From the NCBI GenBank assembly GCA_017882455.1, contig JADGPL010000003.1, forward strand, positions 62,001 through 126,000: a stretch of DNA of 64,000 nucleotides, read 5' to 3'. This document shows positions 21,736 through 32,378 of this stretch, piece by piece. Position 1 is the stretch's first letter. The number at the start of each line of letters is the position of its first letter. This DNA is from Solirubrobacteraceae bacterium. GTDB taxonomy: Bacteria > Actinomycetota > Thermoleophilia > Solirubrobacterales > Solirubrobacteraceae. Position numbers and translations under genes: made by a program. The notes under the pieces were generated by a model. It was not told the DNA's origin and did not search any database. It was given only the letters and a program-made list of their open reading frames with translations.

Positions 21736-22206
21736 TCAAGAGGCGCGGGTCAGATGGAATACCGGGTGCTTGGGCGCCGCCCCGCGCAGCTCCTCCTCGG
21801 GAGAGTCCGGGCCAACCCCGTCGAAGAACACTCCCACCTCGGCCTTCCAGCGCTTGAGGTAGGCGCGCAGGATCTCCACCTTCTGCTCGTCCGCCACCTC
21901 GGCCGCCGTGAACGGCTCGCTGCGGCGTCCGAGCAGCAGCCTGCCCTCGCCGCTCGCCCGTAGGTTGCGCACCCACTGGGTCTCACCCCGGGGAGCCACG
22001 AGGTAGCGCTCGCCGTTGAGGGTCAGGAGGTTCACGGGCGTCCGCCGCAGCGCGCCCGTGCTGCGCCCGCGGACCTCCAGCACCCGCGAGCCCAGCAGGC
22101 TGAGCCCCATGCGGGTGAGGCCGGCGACGAGCGGGTTGAAGACATGAGCCGTGAACCAGCCTGGACGCTTGCGCTCGAAGTGAGCCGCTGCGGGGTCCGT
22201 CTCCAT
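21736..22206 (-). CDS. Deazaflavin (F420)-dependent nitroreductase-family protein
   Basis: This 156-residue protein matches the Ddn/DUF385 split-barrel family: RGRSTGALRRTPVNLLTLNG followed by RYLVAPRGETQWVRNLRA and a C-terminal FHLTRAS. Members use reduced F420 to reduce nitro compounds or quinones; the natural substrate here is unknown. ATG 22206 lies 10 nt after the atpC stop, so it may be transcribed as the last gene of the ATP synthase operon. A second family member is at 54484-54936. Two such genes support an F420-making actinobacterium. Confidence 0.82.
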   Translation of the reverse strand: METDPAAAHFERKRPGWFTAHVFNPLVAGLTRMGLSLLGSRVLEVRGRSTGALRRTPVNLLTLNGERYLVAPRGETQWVRNLRASGEGRLLLGRRSEPFTAAEVADEQKVEILRAYLKRWKAEVGVFFDGVGPDSPEEELRGAAPKHPVFHLTRAS

Positions 22207-22216
22207 GTCCCCGCTC

Positions 22217-22633
22217 CTAGCCTCCGACTGCTCCAACCGCGAGGAACGCCTCGTAGCGGCGGATGTCGCGAAGCGCGCGCGCCTTCTCCTCGGTGCCCTC
22301 CTGCGACCGCTCGGCCGCCGACCGCGCTTCGGAGAGCTTGGTCTCGAGAGTACCGCGGTCGAGCGCCTCCGGATCGAGCGCCTCCTCGACCAGCACGAGC
22401 GCGCGATTGTCGGCGAACTGCAGATAGCCCTCGGCCTGGGCGAAGCGCACGATCTCGGACTCCGAGCGATACAGGCGCAGCTCGGTCGGCTCGAGCATCG
22501 CCAGGATCGGCTCGTGGCCCGCGAGGATCCCGATCGAGCCCACGACCGTACGCGTCGAGAGCATCTCGACCTCATCTGAGAAGACCTCGCCCTCGGGCGT
22601 GAGCACTTCGGCTGGGAACTTGGTGCGAGCCAT
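22217..22633 (-). CDS. atpC: ATP synthase F1 epsilon subunit
   Basis: This 138-residue subunit starts ARTKFPAEVLTPEGEVFSDEV, and its beta-sandwich domain contains GSIGILAGHEPILAMLEPTE and GYLQFADNRALVLVEEA. A C-terminal helical segment (about 90-125) is present and may regulate ATP hydrolysis. It connects the gamma shaft to the c-ring. It follows atpD by 3 nt in the expected order at the end of the operon. Confidence 0.95.
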   Translation of the reverse strand: MARTKFPAEVLTPEGEVFSDEVEMLSTRTVVGSIGILAGHEPILAMLEPTELRLYRSESEIVRFAQAEGYLQFADNRALVLVEEALDPEALDRGTLETKLSEARSAAERSQEGTEEKARALRDIRRYEAFLAVGAVGG

Positions 22634-22636
22634 GGA

Positions 22637-24130
<1,494 letters not shown>

Positions 24131-24173
24131 CTAGTCATTCTGTTCAAGTTTTCGTTTCGGTCGGGGACGATCG

Positions 24174-25088
24174 CTAGCTCAATCCCTCTGCGCCGGCCAC
24201 GACCTCCATGATCTCCTGGGTGATCTCGGCCTGGCGGGCGCGGTTCATCTGCAGCGTGTAGTCGGTGATGATTTCGCCGGCGTTCTCGGACGCGCTGCGC
24301 ATCGCGGTCATCTGGGCTCCGAAGAAGCCCGCCGTGGACTCGACCAGCGCCCGATAGATCGAGATCTCGACGTAGTCGGGAATCAGGCGCTTGAGTATCT
24401 CCTCGGGGTCGGGCTCGTAGTTGACCAGCGCCCGCGGCCCAGTCTCGGCGTCCCGCGAGGAGCCGGCAGAGTCCTCGGACTCCTCGCCCGCAATCGTTGC
24501 GTGCGAGAGCGGCAGCAGTCGCTCGTGGGTGACCTTCTGCGTCAGCGGGGATACATAGGAGTTGTAGACCATCTCGACCCGATCCACCTCCCCGTCTATG
24601 TAGGCCTGGATCAGGTCGTCGGCGATGGTGCGCGCATCCGCGTAGGAGGGGCGATCGGTGAAGCCCGTGTAGGTGCCGCTCAGCTCGTAGCCGCGGAAGC
24701 TGAGCGAGGAGACGCCCCTGCGACCGGTGGCATACCAGGAGCTCTGCAGCCCTTCCTCGCCCAGCTCGCCCGCCATGCGAACCCCGGCACGGATGATCTG
24801 CGAGTTGAAGCCACCGGCCAGGCCGCGGTCGCCGGTGACGAGCAGGACACCGACCCGCTCTTCGGAGTCGTGCTCTTTGAGCAGCGGCAGGCGCGAGGCC
24901 TCCGCGCCGGCGGCCTGGGCCGCCTGGCGGGTCATCCGTCTCAGCGCGTCGGCGTAGGGGCGCAGGGCGTCGATCCGCTGCTCGGCTCGGCGCAGCCGCG
25001 CCGCGGCCACCATCTCCATGGCGCGCGTGATCTTCTGGATGTTCTTCACCGAGGTGATCTTGTTCTTGACGTCGCGCTGGGATGCCAT
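24174..25088 (-). CDS. atpG: ATP synthase F1 gamma subunit
   Basis: This 304-residue rotor subunit begins MASQRDVKNKITSVKNIQKI and ends TLQMNRARQAEITQEIMEVV, the two conserved coiled-coil ends that form the central shaft. VTGDRGLAGGFNSQIIR in the middle is also typical. A Ser/Glu-rich insertion lies near residues 200-220 (EESEDSAGSSRDAETG). It is downstream of atpA with a 21-nt gap. Confidence 0.96.
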   Translation of the reverse strand: MASQRDVKNKITSVKNIQKITRAMEMVAAARLRRAEQRIDALRPYADALRRMTRQAAQAAGAEASRLPLLKEHDSEERVGVLLVTGDRGLAGGFNSQIIRAGVRMAGELGEEGLQSSWYATGRRGVSSLSFRGYELSGTYTGFTDRPSYADARTIADDLIQAYIDGEVDRVEMVYNSYVSPLTQKVTHERLLPLSHATIAGEESEDSAGSSRDAETGPRALVNYEPDPEEILKRLIPDYVEISIYRALVESTAGFFGAQMTAMRSASENAGEIITDYTLQMNRARQAEITQEIMEVVAGAEGLS

Positions 25089-25109
25089 GGCGTTTACCGG
25101 AGGACGGCG

Positions 25110-26723
<1,614 letters not shown>

Positions 26724-26727
26724 GTTC

Positions 26728-27264
26728 CTATGAAGCTCCTTGGGCAACGTGCCTGCGCAGCTGCTCCAGTCGGTTGCGAATAGAGGCGTCGAGAATCGAG
26801 TTGCCCACCCTGAGCACGATGCCGCCCAGGATGTCCGGGTCCACGCGCGCGGCCAGCGTGACCTTGCGCCCGGCCCGCTCCCCGATCGTCCTGCCGAGGC
26901 TCTCGGTGGTCTGCTGGTCGAGCTCGATCGCGCTCGTGATCTCCACCGGCAGCAGCTTGTTCTCCTCCTCCCACAGGCGCTCGTACTCGTCGCGGATGCG
27001 GAAGATCACCGGCATGCGGTGGTTTTCGATCAGCAGGGCGAGGAAGTTCAGCAGGATCTCATCAGCTCCCTCGAGCACGCGGCCGAGGGCCTCCTGCTTC
27101 TCCGCGGTGGAGAAGTAGGGGGAGAAGAAGAACACTGCCAGCTGGCGGTGCTCGTCCAGCGCATCGGCGAACTGGGCGAGCTGCTCGCGCAGCTCGTCGA
27201 GCTTGCCCTGCTCGCGGGCGACCTGGAACAGCGAGCGTGCGTAGACCTGGGCGAGCTCCTCCAT
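26728..27264 (-). CDS. atpH: ATP synthase F1 delta subunit
   Basis: This 178-residue stator subunit starts [20 protein letters not shown] and has the conserved C-terminal pattern [20 protein letters not shown] followed by [20 protein letters not shown]. It links the peripheral b stalk to the top of F1. Its start codon overlaps the atpF stop by one base (TGATG), implying translational coupling. Confidence 0.95.
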   Translation of the reverse strand: MEELAQVYARSLFQVAREQGKLDELREQLAQFADALDEHRQLAVFFFSPYFSTAEKQEALGRVLEGADEILLNFLALLIENHRMPVIFRIRDEYERLWEEENKLLPVEITSAIELDQQTTESLGRTIGERAGRKVTLAARVDPDILGGIVLRVGNSILDASIRNRLEQLRRHVAQGAS

Positions 27265-27806
27265 CAGTTGTGCGTTGCGTCCGCGGAGATCGCCGAGAAG
27301 TCGAGCTCGCTCAGCGCCTCCTCGACCAGCCTGCGCTGATCGGCGTCGGTGAGCGTCTTGCGCGTGACCTTCTCGGTGGCCATGATCGTCAGGTCTGCGA
27401 CCTCCTTGCGGATGTCGTCCAGGGCGCGCTTGGTTGCCGTCTCGATGTCGCGCTCGGCTTTCCTGGCCGCCTCGGCGAGCATCTCCTGGCCCTGTTCTTT
27501 GGCCTCGTGCTCGTGCGACTCTGCCGCCTGGCGGGCACGCTGGACGATCTCGTCGGCCTGCGCCCGGGCCTCCTTCAGCCGCTCACGGTATTCGGCGAGG
27601 ATCTGATCGGCTTCCTCGCGCGTGCGCTCGGCCGTGTCGATCGAGTCTTCGATCGACTTCTGGCGGCGGCCGAGGGCCTCTGAGATGCGGGGAAAGGCGA
27701 GCCTCGAGAGCAGGAACATGGTGATCCCGAAGACGAGCAGCGTCCACACCATCAGGCCGATGCCCGGCTTGATCAGGAAGCTTCCGTTTGACGCGATTAC
27801 GGGCAT
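27264..27806 (-). CDS. atpF: ATP synthase Fo b subunit
   Basis: This 180-residue peripheral stalk subunit has one N-terminal membrane helix (LMVWTLLVFGITMFLLSRLA). A long charged helix follows (about 40-160) with SIEDSIDTAERTREEADQIL and EYRERLKEARAQADEIV, suited to a coiled-coil dimer. It is upstream of atpH and 4 nt downstream of atpE. Only one b-type gene is present. Confidence 0.95.
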   Translation of the reverse strand: MPVIASNGSFLIKPGIGLMVWTLLVFGITMFLLSRLAFPRISEALGRRQKSIEDSIDTAERTREEADQILAEYRERLKEARAQADEIVQRARQAAESHEHEAKEQGQEMLAEAARKAERDIETATKRALDDIRKEVADLTIMATEKVTRKTLTDADQRRLVEEALSELDFSAISADATHN

Positions 27807-27810
27807 GGCG

Positions 27811-28083
27811 TCAGACGATGAACGCGGCCAGCAGCCCGGCCACGAGCCCGTAGAAGAAGCAGGCCTCTGTCAGGGCGAAGCCCAGCCACTGCAGCTGGGT
27901 GATCTCGTCGCGCATCTCGGGCTGACGGGTGATCGCTTCGATCGCCTTGCCGAAGATGATGCCGATGCCGACGCCGGCGCCCACGGCGCCGAGACCACCG
28001 CCGACGCCCAGTCCGATCGACTTGCCGGCCTTGGCGGTTTCTTCGGTCGCAGCCGCCAGGAAGGTGATGAAAGCAATATGCAC
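27811..28083 (-). CDS. atpE: ATP synthase Fo c subunit
   Basis: This 90-residue ring subunit has two hydrophobic helices, a glycine-rich first helix (GLGAVGAGVGIGIIFGKAIE) and a polar RQPEMRDE loop. The ion-binding glutamate is in GFALTEACFFYG. The residue after this Glu is Ala, and the Na+-type Gln/Ser ligands are absent, so proton coupling is likely. I place the start at GTG 28083, with GGAG 8 nt upstream; longer frames run into atpB. Confidence 0.94.
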   Translation of the reverse strand: MHIAFITFLAAATEETAKAGKSIGLGVGGGLGAVGAGVGIGIIFGKAIEAITRQPEMRDEITQLQWLGFALTEACFFYGLVAGLLAAFIV

Positions 28084-28097
28084 GACGATTGGCTCCT

Positions 28098-29054
28098 TTA
28101 GTGGTCTTCGGCGACGGCGCCGCCGAGGTAGATAGCTGTGAGGGTGGCAAAGATGAACGCCTGCAGGGCGGCAACCAGGCCGACCTCGAACGCGAACAGC
28201 GCGATGCCGAACGGGAGTGTGAACCAGCCCAGAGCGGTGATCCCGAGGATCACCGCCAGCGCCCCGGCCATGAACAGGATGATCAGGTGGCCGGCCAGGA
28301 TGTTGGCGAACAGACGAATGGTCAGCGACAGGATGCGCATCAGGTTCGAGAGCACCTCGAGGAAGAAGATGGCCACGGCCATCCCGCCCGTGACGCCACC
28401 GGGGATCAGTCCTCTGAGGTAGCCGATCGGGCCCTTGGCGCGCACGCCTTCGAAGGTGTAGGAGAAGAAGACGACCAGCGCGAGCACGAGCGGGACCGCG
28501 AGGTTGGCCGTGGCCGCATACAGGGAGAAGGACGGGATGCTCAGGCCGAACACGCTGATCTCGTGCTCGGTGTTGGTCGGCAGCGGGATGTAGCCGATCA
28601 GGTTGGAGAACATGATGAACAGGAACAGGGCGCCGATGAACGGGAACCACTTGGCCGCCATCTTCTCGTCCATGGCGCTGCCGGTGATGTTGTCGCGCAT
28701 CAGGCTGAAGAGGACCTCGACCGCGGCCTGGACCTTATTGGGTCGAGCCTGCATCCGCCGAGCGATGTAGATCATGCTCACGCACGTGGCCACGGCCGCC
28801 AGCACGAGGTAGAGGACCGCCTTGTTGATCGAGAAGATCCCCAGGTTCACCCAGTTGTCGAGTTTGAACTCGTTCTGCGGTTCGAAGGCGTTGTTGCGGT
28901 GTCCCTTGACGCCGTAGATGGCGGCCAGCACGACGATACCGCCGAGCCACACGCCGGCAGCGAGCAGCAGCTTCTGCTTCGTGCTCAGCTTGCGGCGAGC
29001 CCCATTGGGGGCCGTGCTCGTCGCCGGCCCGGGACTGTGGGCTGAGGCGCTCAT
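28098..29054 (-). CDS. atpB: ATP synthase Fo a subunit
   Basis: This 318-residue integral membrane subunit provides the proton half-channels. The essential arginine is in the LSLTIRLFANILAGHL segment. NLIGYIPLPTNTEHEISVFG and the C-terminal AFIFATLTAIYLGGAV match the family. The N-terminal 25 residues are polar and precede the first helix. It overlaps the upstream AtpI-like gene by 4 bases (ATGA). Confidence 0.96.
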   Translation of the reverse strand: MSASAHSPGPATSTAPNGARRKLSTKQKLLLAAGVWLGGIVVLAAIYGVKGHRNNAFEPQNEFKLDNWVNLGIFSINKAVLYLVLAAVATCVSMIYIARRMQARPNKVQAAVEVLFSLMRDNITGSAMDEKMAAKWFPFIGALFLFIMFSNLIGYIPLPTNTEHEISVFGLSIPSFSLYAATANLAVPLVLALVVFFSYTFEGVRAKGPIGYLRGLIPGGVTGGMAVAIFFLEVLSNLMRILSLTIRLFANILAGHLIILFMAGALAVILGITALGWFTLPFGIALFAFEVGLVAALQAFIFATLTAIYLGGAVAEDH

Positions 29055-29437
29055 GAGGTGCTCGGGGTGCTCTGCGTGGGACGCCCGCTGAGTGGGCTGT
29101 CACGGGTGAAGAAGGACATGACCAGATAGACGGTGAAGGCGGCGAGCAGCAGCGCGGCGGCCATGATCCCGTCGGCCTTGCCGCCCGCGTAGCGAGCGAG
29201 GATGATCGCCGCCGCGACAAGCCATATCCGGCCCATCATGCCGGCGACGTGCAATCCGGCTTTGACCCTCGCATCGCCCATGCGCCGGGCGCGGTCGTGC
29301 GTGAAGGCCACACCCGCCCTCGTCAGCAGCCAGGCACCCGCGCCCACCGCATAGCCGAGCTCGGGACCGCCGCCCGCCAACACAAAGGGCGCCGTCGCGA
29401 GCACCAGGCACACGTCGAGGTAGCGAAGGAAGACCAC
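29051..29437 (-). CDS. AtpI-like small membrane protein at the head of the atp operon
   Basis: This 128-residue protein has about four hydrophobic segments (LVLATAPFVLAGGGPELGYA, then GAGAWLLTRAG, IWLVAAAIILARYAGG, and IMAAALLLAAFTVYLVMSFF). Its position and 4-base overlap with atpB fit subunit I, an assembly or ion-uptake helper that is poorly conserved in sequence. Function is inferred from context. It starts with GTG 29437, one nucleotide after the stop of a possible 30-codon leader ORF. Confidence 0.72.
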   Translation of the reverse strand: MVFLRYLDVCLVLATAPFVLAGGGPELGYAVGAGAWLLTRAGVAFTHDRARRMGDARVKAGLHVAGMMGRIWLVAAAIILARYAGGKADGIMAAALLLAAFTVYLVMSFFTRDSPLSGRPTQSTPSTS

Positions 29438-29438
29438 G

Positions 29439-29531
29439 TCAGTCCCGAGGTCCGAAGGGCTGGCGGCACGCGCTTCCCGGCCCGAAGGCGGGCAGGCAGC
29501 TTAGATCGGCGTTGGCGTCGAAGTCTTGCAT
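29439..29531 (-). CDS. Possible 30-residue leader ORF before the atp operon
   Basis: ATG 29531 opens a 30-codon frame (MQDFDANADLSCL to FGPRD) whose TGA stop is one base before the GTG start of the AtpI-like gene. GGTGG lies 10 nt upstream of the ATG. The tight spacing would allow re-initiation at the GTG, which lacks a good ribosome site of its own. No homology is recognised, and the reading could be accidental. Confidence 0.3.
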   Translation of the reverse strand: MQDFDANADLSCLPAFGPGSACRQPFGPRD

Positions 29532-29621
29532 GTGCGTCGGGCCACCCTACAGACGAGATTTTATCCGCGCTTTATGCGTCAGAGCCATCGAAGCGTCCCT
29601 CAACTATCTACGACGGCGGCG

Positions 29622-30500
29622 TCAGTCTACCGTGTCTTGGACTTCGTAACAAGTTTGTGACATGCGGTACGCGGGATCCGCGGATTTTGCGAGAAACGGC
29701 CGTTTACGAGCAGCCGAGGCAGCCGGCCTGCCGGGACGCAGCGGACGGCGCCTGTACAGCTCGACCACCAGCATCGAGGCGGCGATCACGGCGAGCCCGC
29801 CGAGAATGTCGAGGACGAAGTGATTGCCCGTCGCCAACACCGCCGCGGCGGTCAGGAACGGGTAGGCCACAGCGGCGCTCCGTATCCACCGCCTGTTGGA
29901 GAGCCGCCACAGAGCAACGGCGCACCACACCGCCCAGGCGATGTGCAGCGAGGGCATCGCGGCGAGCTCGTTCGCCTCTGAGGCCAACGCCCCGGTATGC
30001 CACGAGCCGATCGCGTGCGTGGCCGCGACCACGTCTGTGAAGCCGGGGAGCATCCGCGGCGGGGCCACCGGATACAGCCAGAAGACGACGAAGCCGAGCA
30101 GGTTGACGAGCACGAGCGAGTTGCGCAGTGGCCGGTAGAGATCGGCGCGGCGCCACCACAGCCAGCCGAGCAGCGAGAGCGTGACCACGAAGTGGGCGTT
30201 GTCGTAGTAGTCGGAGAGGACCAGGCCGAAGGTGTGATGTCCCGCCAGCCAGCCGTCCAGGGCGTGCTCAGGGTCGATCCCGAGCGTGCTCTCCAGGTGC
30301 AGGATCGCGCGCGCGTGACCGAGCGCGAGCTGCAGGCGCAAGGGCGCGAGGTTGTTGATCGCGTCGTACAGCCACAACAGCCACACGACGACCAGCCCCT
30401 CGACCCACCAGCGCGTACGCGTCGCTGGAAGAGGGTGCGCTCGCAGGGCGGGGATCGCGGCAGCCGACCCCCCCGGCTCGATCGAAACCGCAGTGCTCAA
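29622..30500 (-). CDS. PAP2-superfamily membrane phosphatase
   Basis: This roughly 292-residue membrane protein has about six hydrophobic helices. The two phosphatase motifs are partly visible: AMPSLHIAWAVWCAVAL (SxH) and ATGNHFVLDILGGLAVI (GNHxxxD). This subset resembles the inositol-phosphoceramide-synthase-like PAP2 group of actinobacteria, acting on lipid phosphates or polyprenyl phosphates. It starts with TTG at 30500; no strong ribosome site is seen, so the start is uncertain. Downstream is the atp operon leader; upstream is a palindrome at 30559-30576 that overlaps its putative promoter. Confidence 0.82.
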   Translation of the reverse strand: MSTAVSIEPGGSAAAIPALRAHPLPATRTRWWVEGLVVVWLLWLYDAINNLAPLRLQLALGHARAILHLESTLGIDPEHALDGWLAGHHTFGLVLSDYYDNAHFVVTLSLLGWLWWRRADLYRPLRNSLVLVNLLGFVVFWLYPVAPPRMLPGFTDVVAATHAIGSWHTGALASEANELAAMPSLHIAWAVWCAVALWRLSNRRWIRSAAVAYPFLTAAAVLATGNHFVLDILGGLAVIAASMLVVELYRRRPLRPGRPAASAARKRPFLAKSADPAYRMSQTCYEVQDTVD

Positions 30501-30558
30501 GCGATCGATGTTATCCGCCGACGGTGACGGTCGCGGGCAACATCACCTCGCGCTGTCC

Positions 30559-30576
30559 GTATAACCATGGCTATAC
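30559..30576. promoter_or_regulatory. Near-perfect palindrome upstream of the PAP2 gene
   Basis: GTATAACCATGGCTATAC is symmetric except for one base pair (A/C flanking CCATGG). It includes TTATAC on the minus strand, a plausible -10 element for the PAP2 gene, so a repressor site is possible. The regulator is unknown. Confidence 0.4.
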
Positions 30577-30628
30577 AGAGCTCGCGCGCGGTGGATACCA
30601 CCGCCGCTCACTTGGGCAGCTGCGACAC

Positions 30629-31384
30629 CTATGGAATCGTCGGCTGCAGACCGCGCTCGGCGAGCGTGTCAAGGACCCGCGGCAGCGCTGCGACGGTGCG
30701 TCGCCAGGAGCCCGGCGCGGAGTAGTCGTCTGCGTCGTGCAGCAGCAGCACCGAACCCTCGCCGACGCCGGTGGTCACGCGCGCGGCGATCGACTCGGGG
30801 GTGGCGCGGGCCTCCCAGTCGCGGCCCCACTGGCTCCACAGCAGGGTGCGCCAGCCGCGTGCCCGTGCGAGACGCAGGGCAGCGGCGTTGAGGACGCCGT
30901 ACGGAGGGCGGTAGAGCGTCGGGGAGATCCCGGTGGCGGTCTCGATGATCTCCTGTGCGCGATCGATGTCCTCGCGTACCTGACGGGGCCCCAGCCGCAG
31001 CAGGTTGCGGTGGCGGTGGCAGTGCAGCGCGATCTCGTGGCCGGCGGCGACGATCTCACGCCCGAGCCCCGGATTGCGCAGCAGCTGCTCGCCGACGAGG
31101 AAGAACGTCGCAGTGACCCGCTCCCGCGCGAGCACCTCGAGCACCGCCGGGGTTCCCTGCGCATGCGGGCCGTCGTCGAAGGTGAGCGCATAGCCGCGCC
31201 CGCTGGCCGTGCTGTCCTCGACTCCCAACGCGCGACGCAGCCACGGCGAGATCGGCGCGGGCGAGCGTGGGAAGAGGACGGGCTGGGATCCGGCGAGGGC
31301 CGGCAGCAGGTAGCTCACCATCGCGCCGGCGCCCAGCGCGCCCGTGATGGCGGCCCCTGGAGTGCGATGATCGTGGGCAGACAT
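30629..31384 (-). CDS. Polysaccharide deacetylase (NodB domain, CE4)
   Basis: This 251-residue protein has an N-terminal hydrophobic anchor (residues 11-31) and a complete NodB domain: ALTFDDGPHAQGTP (catalytic Asp pair), GHEIALHCHRHRN (metal His), LYRPPYGVLN and SVLLLHDADD. It likely removes N-acetyl groups from an envelope glycan outside the membrane. Its ATG at 31384 shares the tetranucleotide CATG with the oppositely oriented start of the DMT-type gene. An internal start at ATG 31321 would still keep part of the anchor. Confidence 0.9.
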   Translation of the reverse strand: MSAHDHRTPGAAITGALGAGAMVSYLLPALAGSQPVLFPRSPAPISPWLRRALGVEDSTASGRGYALTFDDGPHAQGTPAVLEVLARERVTATFFLVGEQLLRNPGLGREIVAAGHEIALHCHRHRNLLRLGPRQVREDIDRAQEIIETATGISPTLYRPPYGVLNAAALRLARARGWRTLLWSQWGRDWEARATPESIAARVTTGVGEGSVLLLHDADDYSAPGSWRRTVAALPRVLDTLAERGLQPTIP

Positions 31385-32378
31385 GGTCGATCTGGTGCTG
31401 GGAATCGGGGCGGCGGTGGGGGCGTCGACGCTCTACAGCCTAGGGATCGCCCTCCAGGCGATGGACGCCAAGCAGGCTCCGCGCTCCGAGCACCTGCGCC
31501 TGGCACTCGTTTGGGGGCTGATCAGGCGCGCTCGCTGGCTGCTCGGAACCGGCCTGTCGATCCTCGGCTGGCCGCTTCAGGTGGTGGCGCTGCTGCTCGC
31601 CCCGCTCGTGGTGGTGCAGCCGGCGCTGGCGGCGGGACTGCTGGTGCTGATGTTCCTGGCCGAGCGCATGCTGAACGAGCACGCGGGCCGCTACGAGTAC
31701 TTCGCGATGAGCGCGATCGTGATCGGCGTGATCGGCGCGGGCGTGTTTGCGCCACCGCGCAGCACCACCCACAGCTCCGAGGAGCTGACGATCACGCTGG
31801 TGCTCGTCGGCCTCGGGCTGGCGAGCCTGCTCCCCTACCTGCTGCAGCGGATCGGGCACTCCCGCGCCGAGATCACGATGATCGGGGCGGGGCTGGCGTT
31901 CGGCTGGAGCGGGGTGGCGACCAAGCTCGCCTCCGACGATCTCTCGGGGCATCACCTGCTCGCCGCTGCGCTCTGGGGACTGTCGACCGCCGCCGCCTCA
32001 GGTGTCGGGGTGCTCAGCGAGATGAGCGCGCTGCAATCGCGCCCGGCGATCCAGGTGGCGCCGGTGGTGTTCGTGACTCAGACGGTGGTGCCGGTGGTGC
32101 TGGCGCCGTTGCTGCTGGGCGAGCGCTTCGGCGCCACCCCGCTCAGCGGCGGCCCGCTCGTCGCCTCGCTGCTGCTGCTGGTCGTCGGCGCGGCGCTGCT
32201 GGCGCGCTCGCCCCTGCTGCTCGCCTTGATGGCCGGCGAGCGCATCAGCCACCCCAGCGGCTCCGCGCCCAGTCGATCGGATCCGAGCCAGGAGATGATG
32301 CGTTCGAGCCCGACCACCGAGGAGGCAGATCCGTCGAGCTCGACCACGAGCACGTCGCCCGCCCGCATCGGGCGCTGA
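31383..32378 (+). CDS. DMT/EamA-like multi-spanning membrane protein; C-terminus reads through antisense of a glycosyltransferase gene
   Basis: This 331-residue protein has nine to ten hydrophobic helices up to about residue 282 ([20 protein letters not shown]), typical of the drug/metabolite-transporter fold. Substrate is unknown. From residue 288 on the sequence becomes Ser/Pro/Thr-rich ([15 protein letters not shown] onward) and is simply the complementary strand of the glycosyltransferase gene. The overlap with that gene is 301 bases, tail to tail. The natural end of the membrane domain is near 32246, so the last 44 residues may be a recent extension. Confidence 0.78.
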   Translation: MVDLVLGIGAAVGASTLYSLGIALQAMDAKQAPRSEHLRLALVWGLIRRARWLLGTGLSILGWPLQVVALLLAPLVVVQPALAAGLLVLMFLAERMLNEHAGRYEYFAMSAIVIGVIGAGVFAPPRSTTHSSEELTITLVLVGLGLASLLPYLLQRIGHSRAEITMIGAGLAFGWSGVATKLASDDLSGHHLLAAALWGLSTAAASGVGVLSEMSALQSRPAIQVAPVVFVTQTVVPVVLAPLLLGERFGATPLSGGPLVASLLLLVVGAALLARSPLLLALMAGERISHPSGSAPSRSDPSQEMMRSSPTTEEADPSSSTTSTSPARIGR

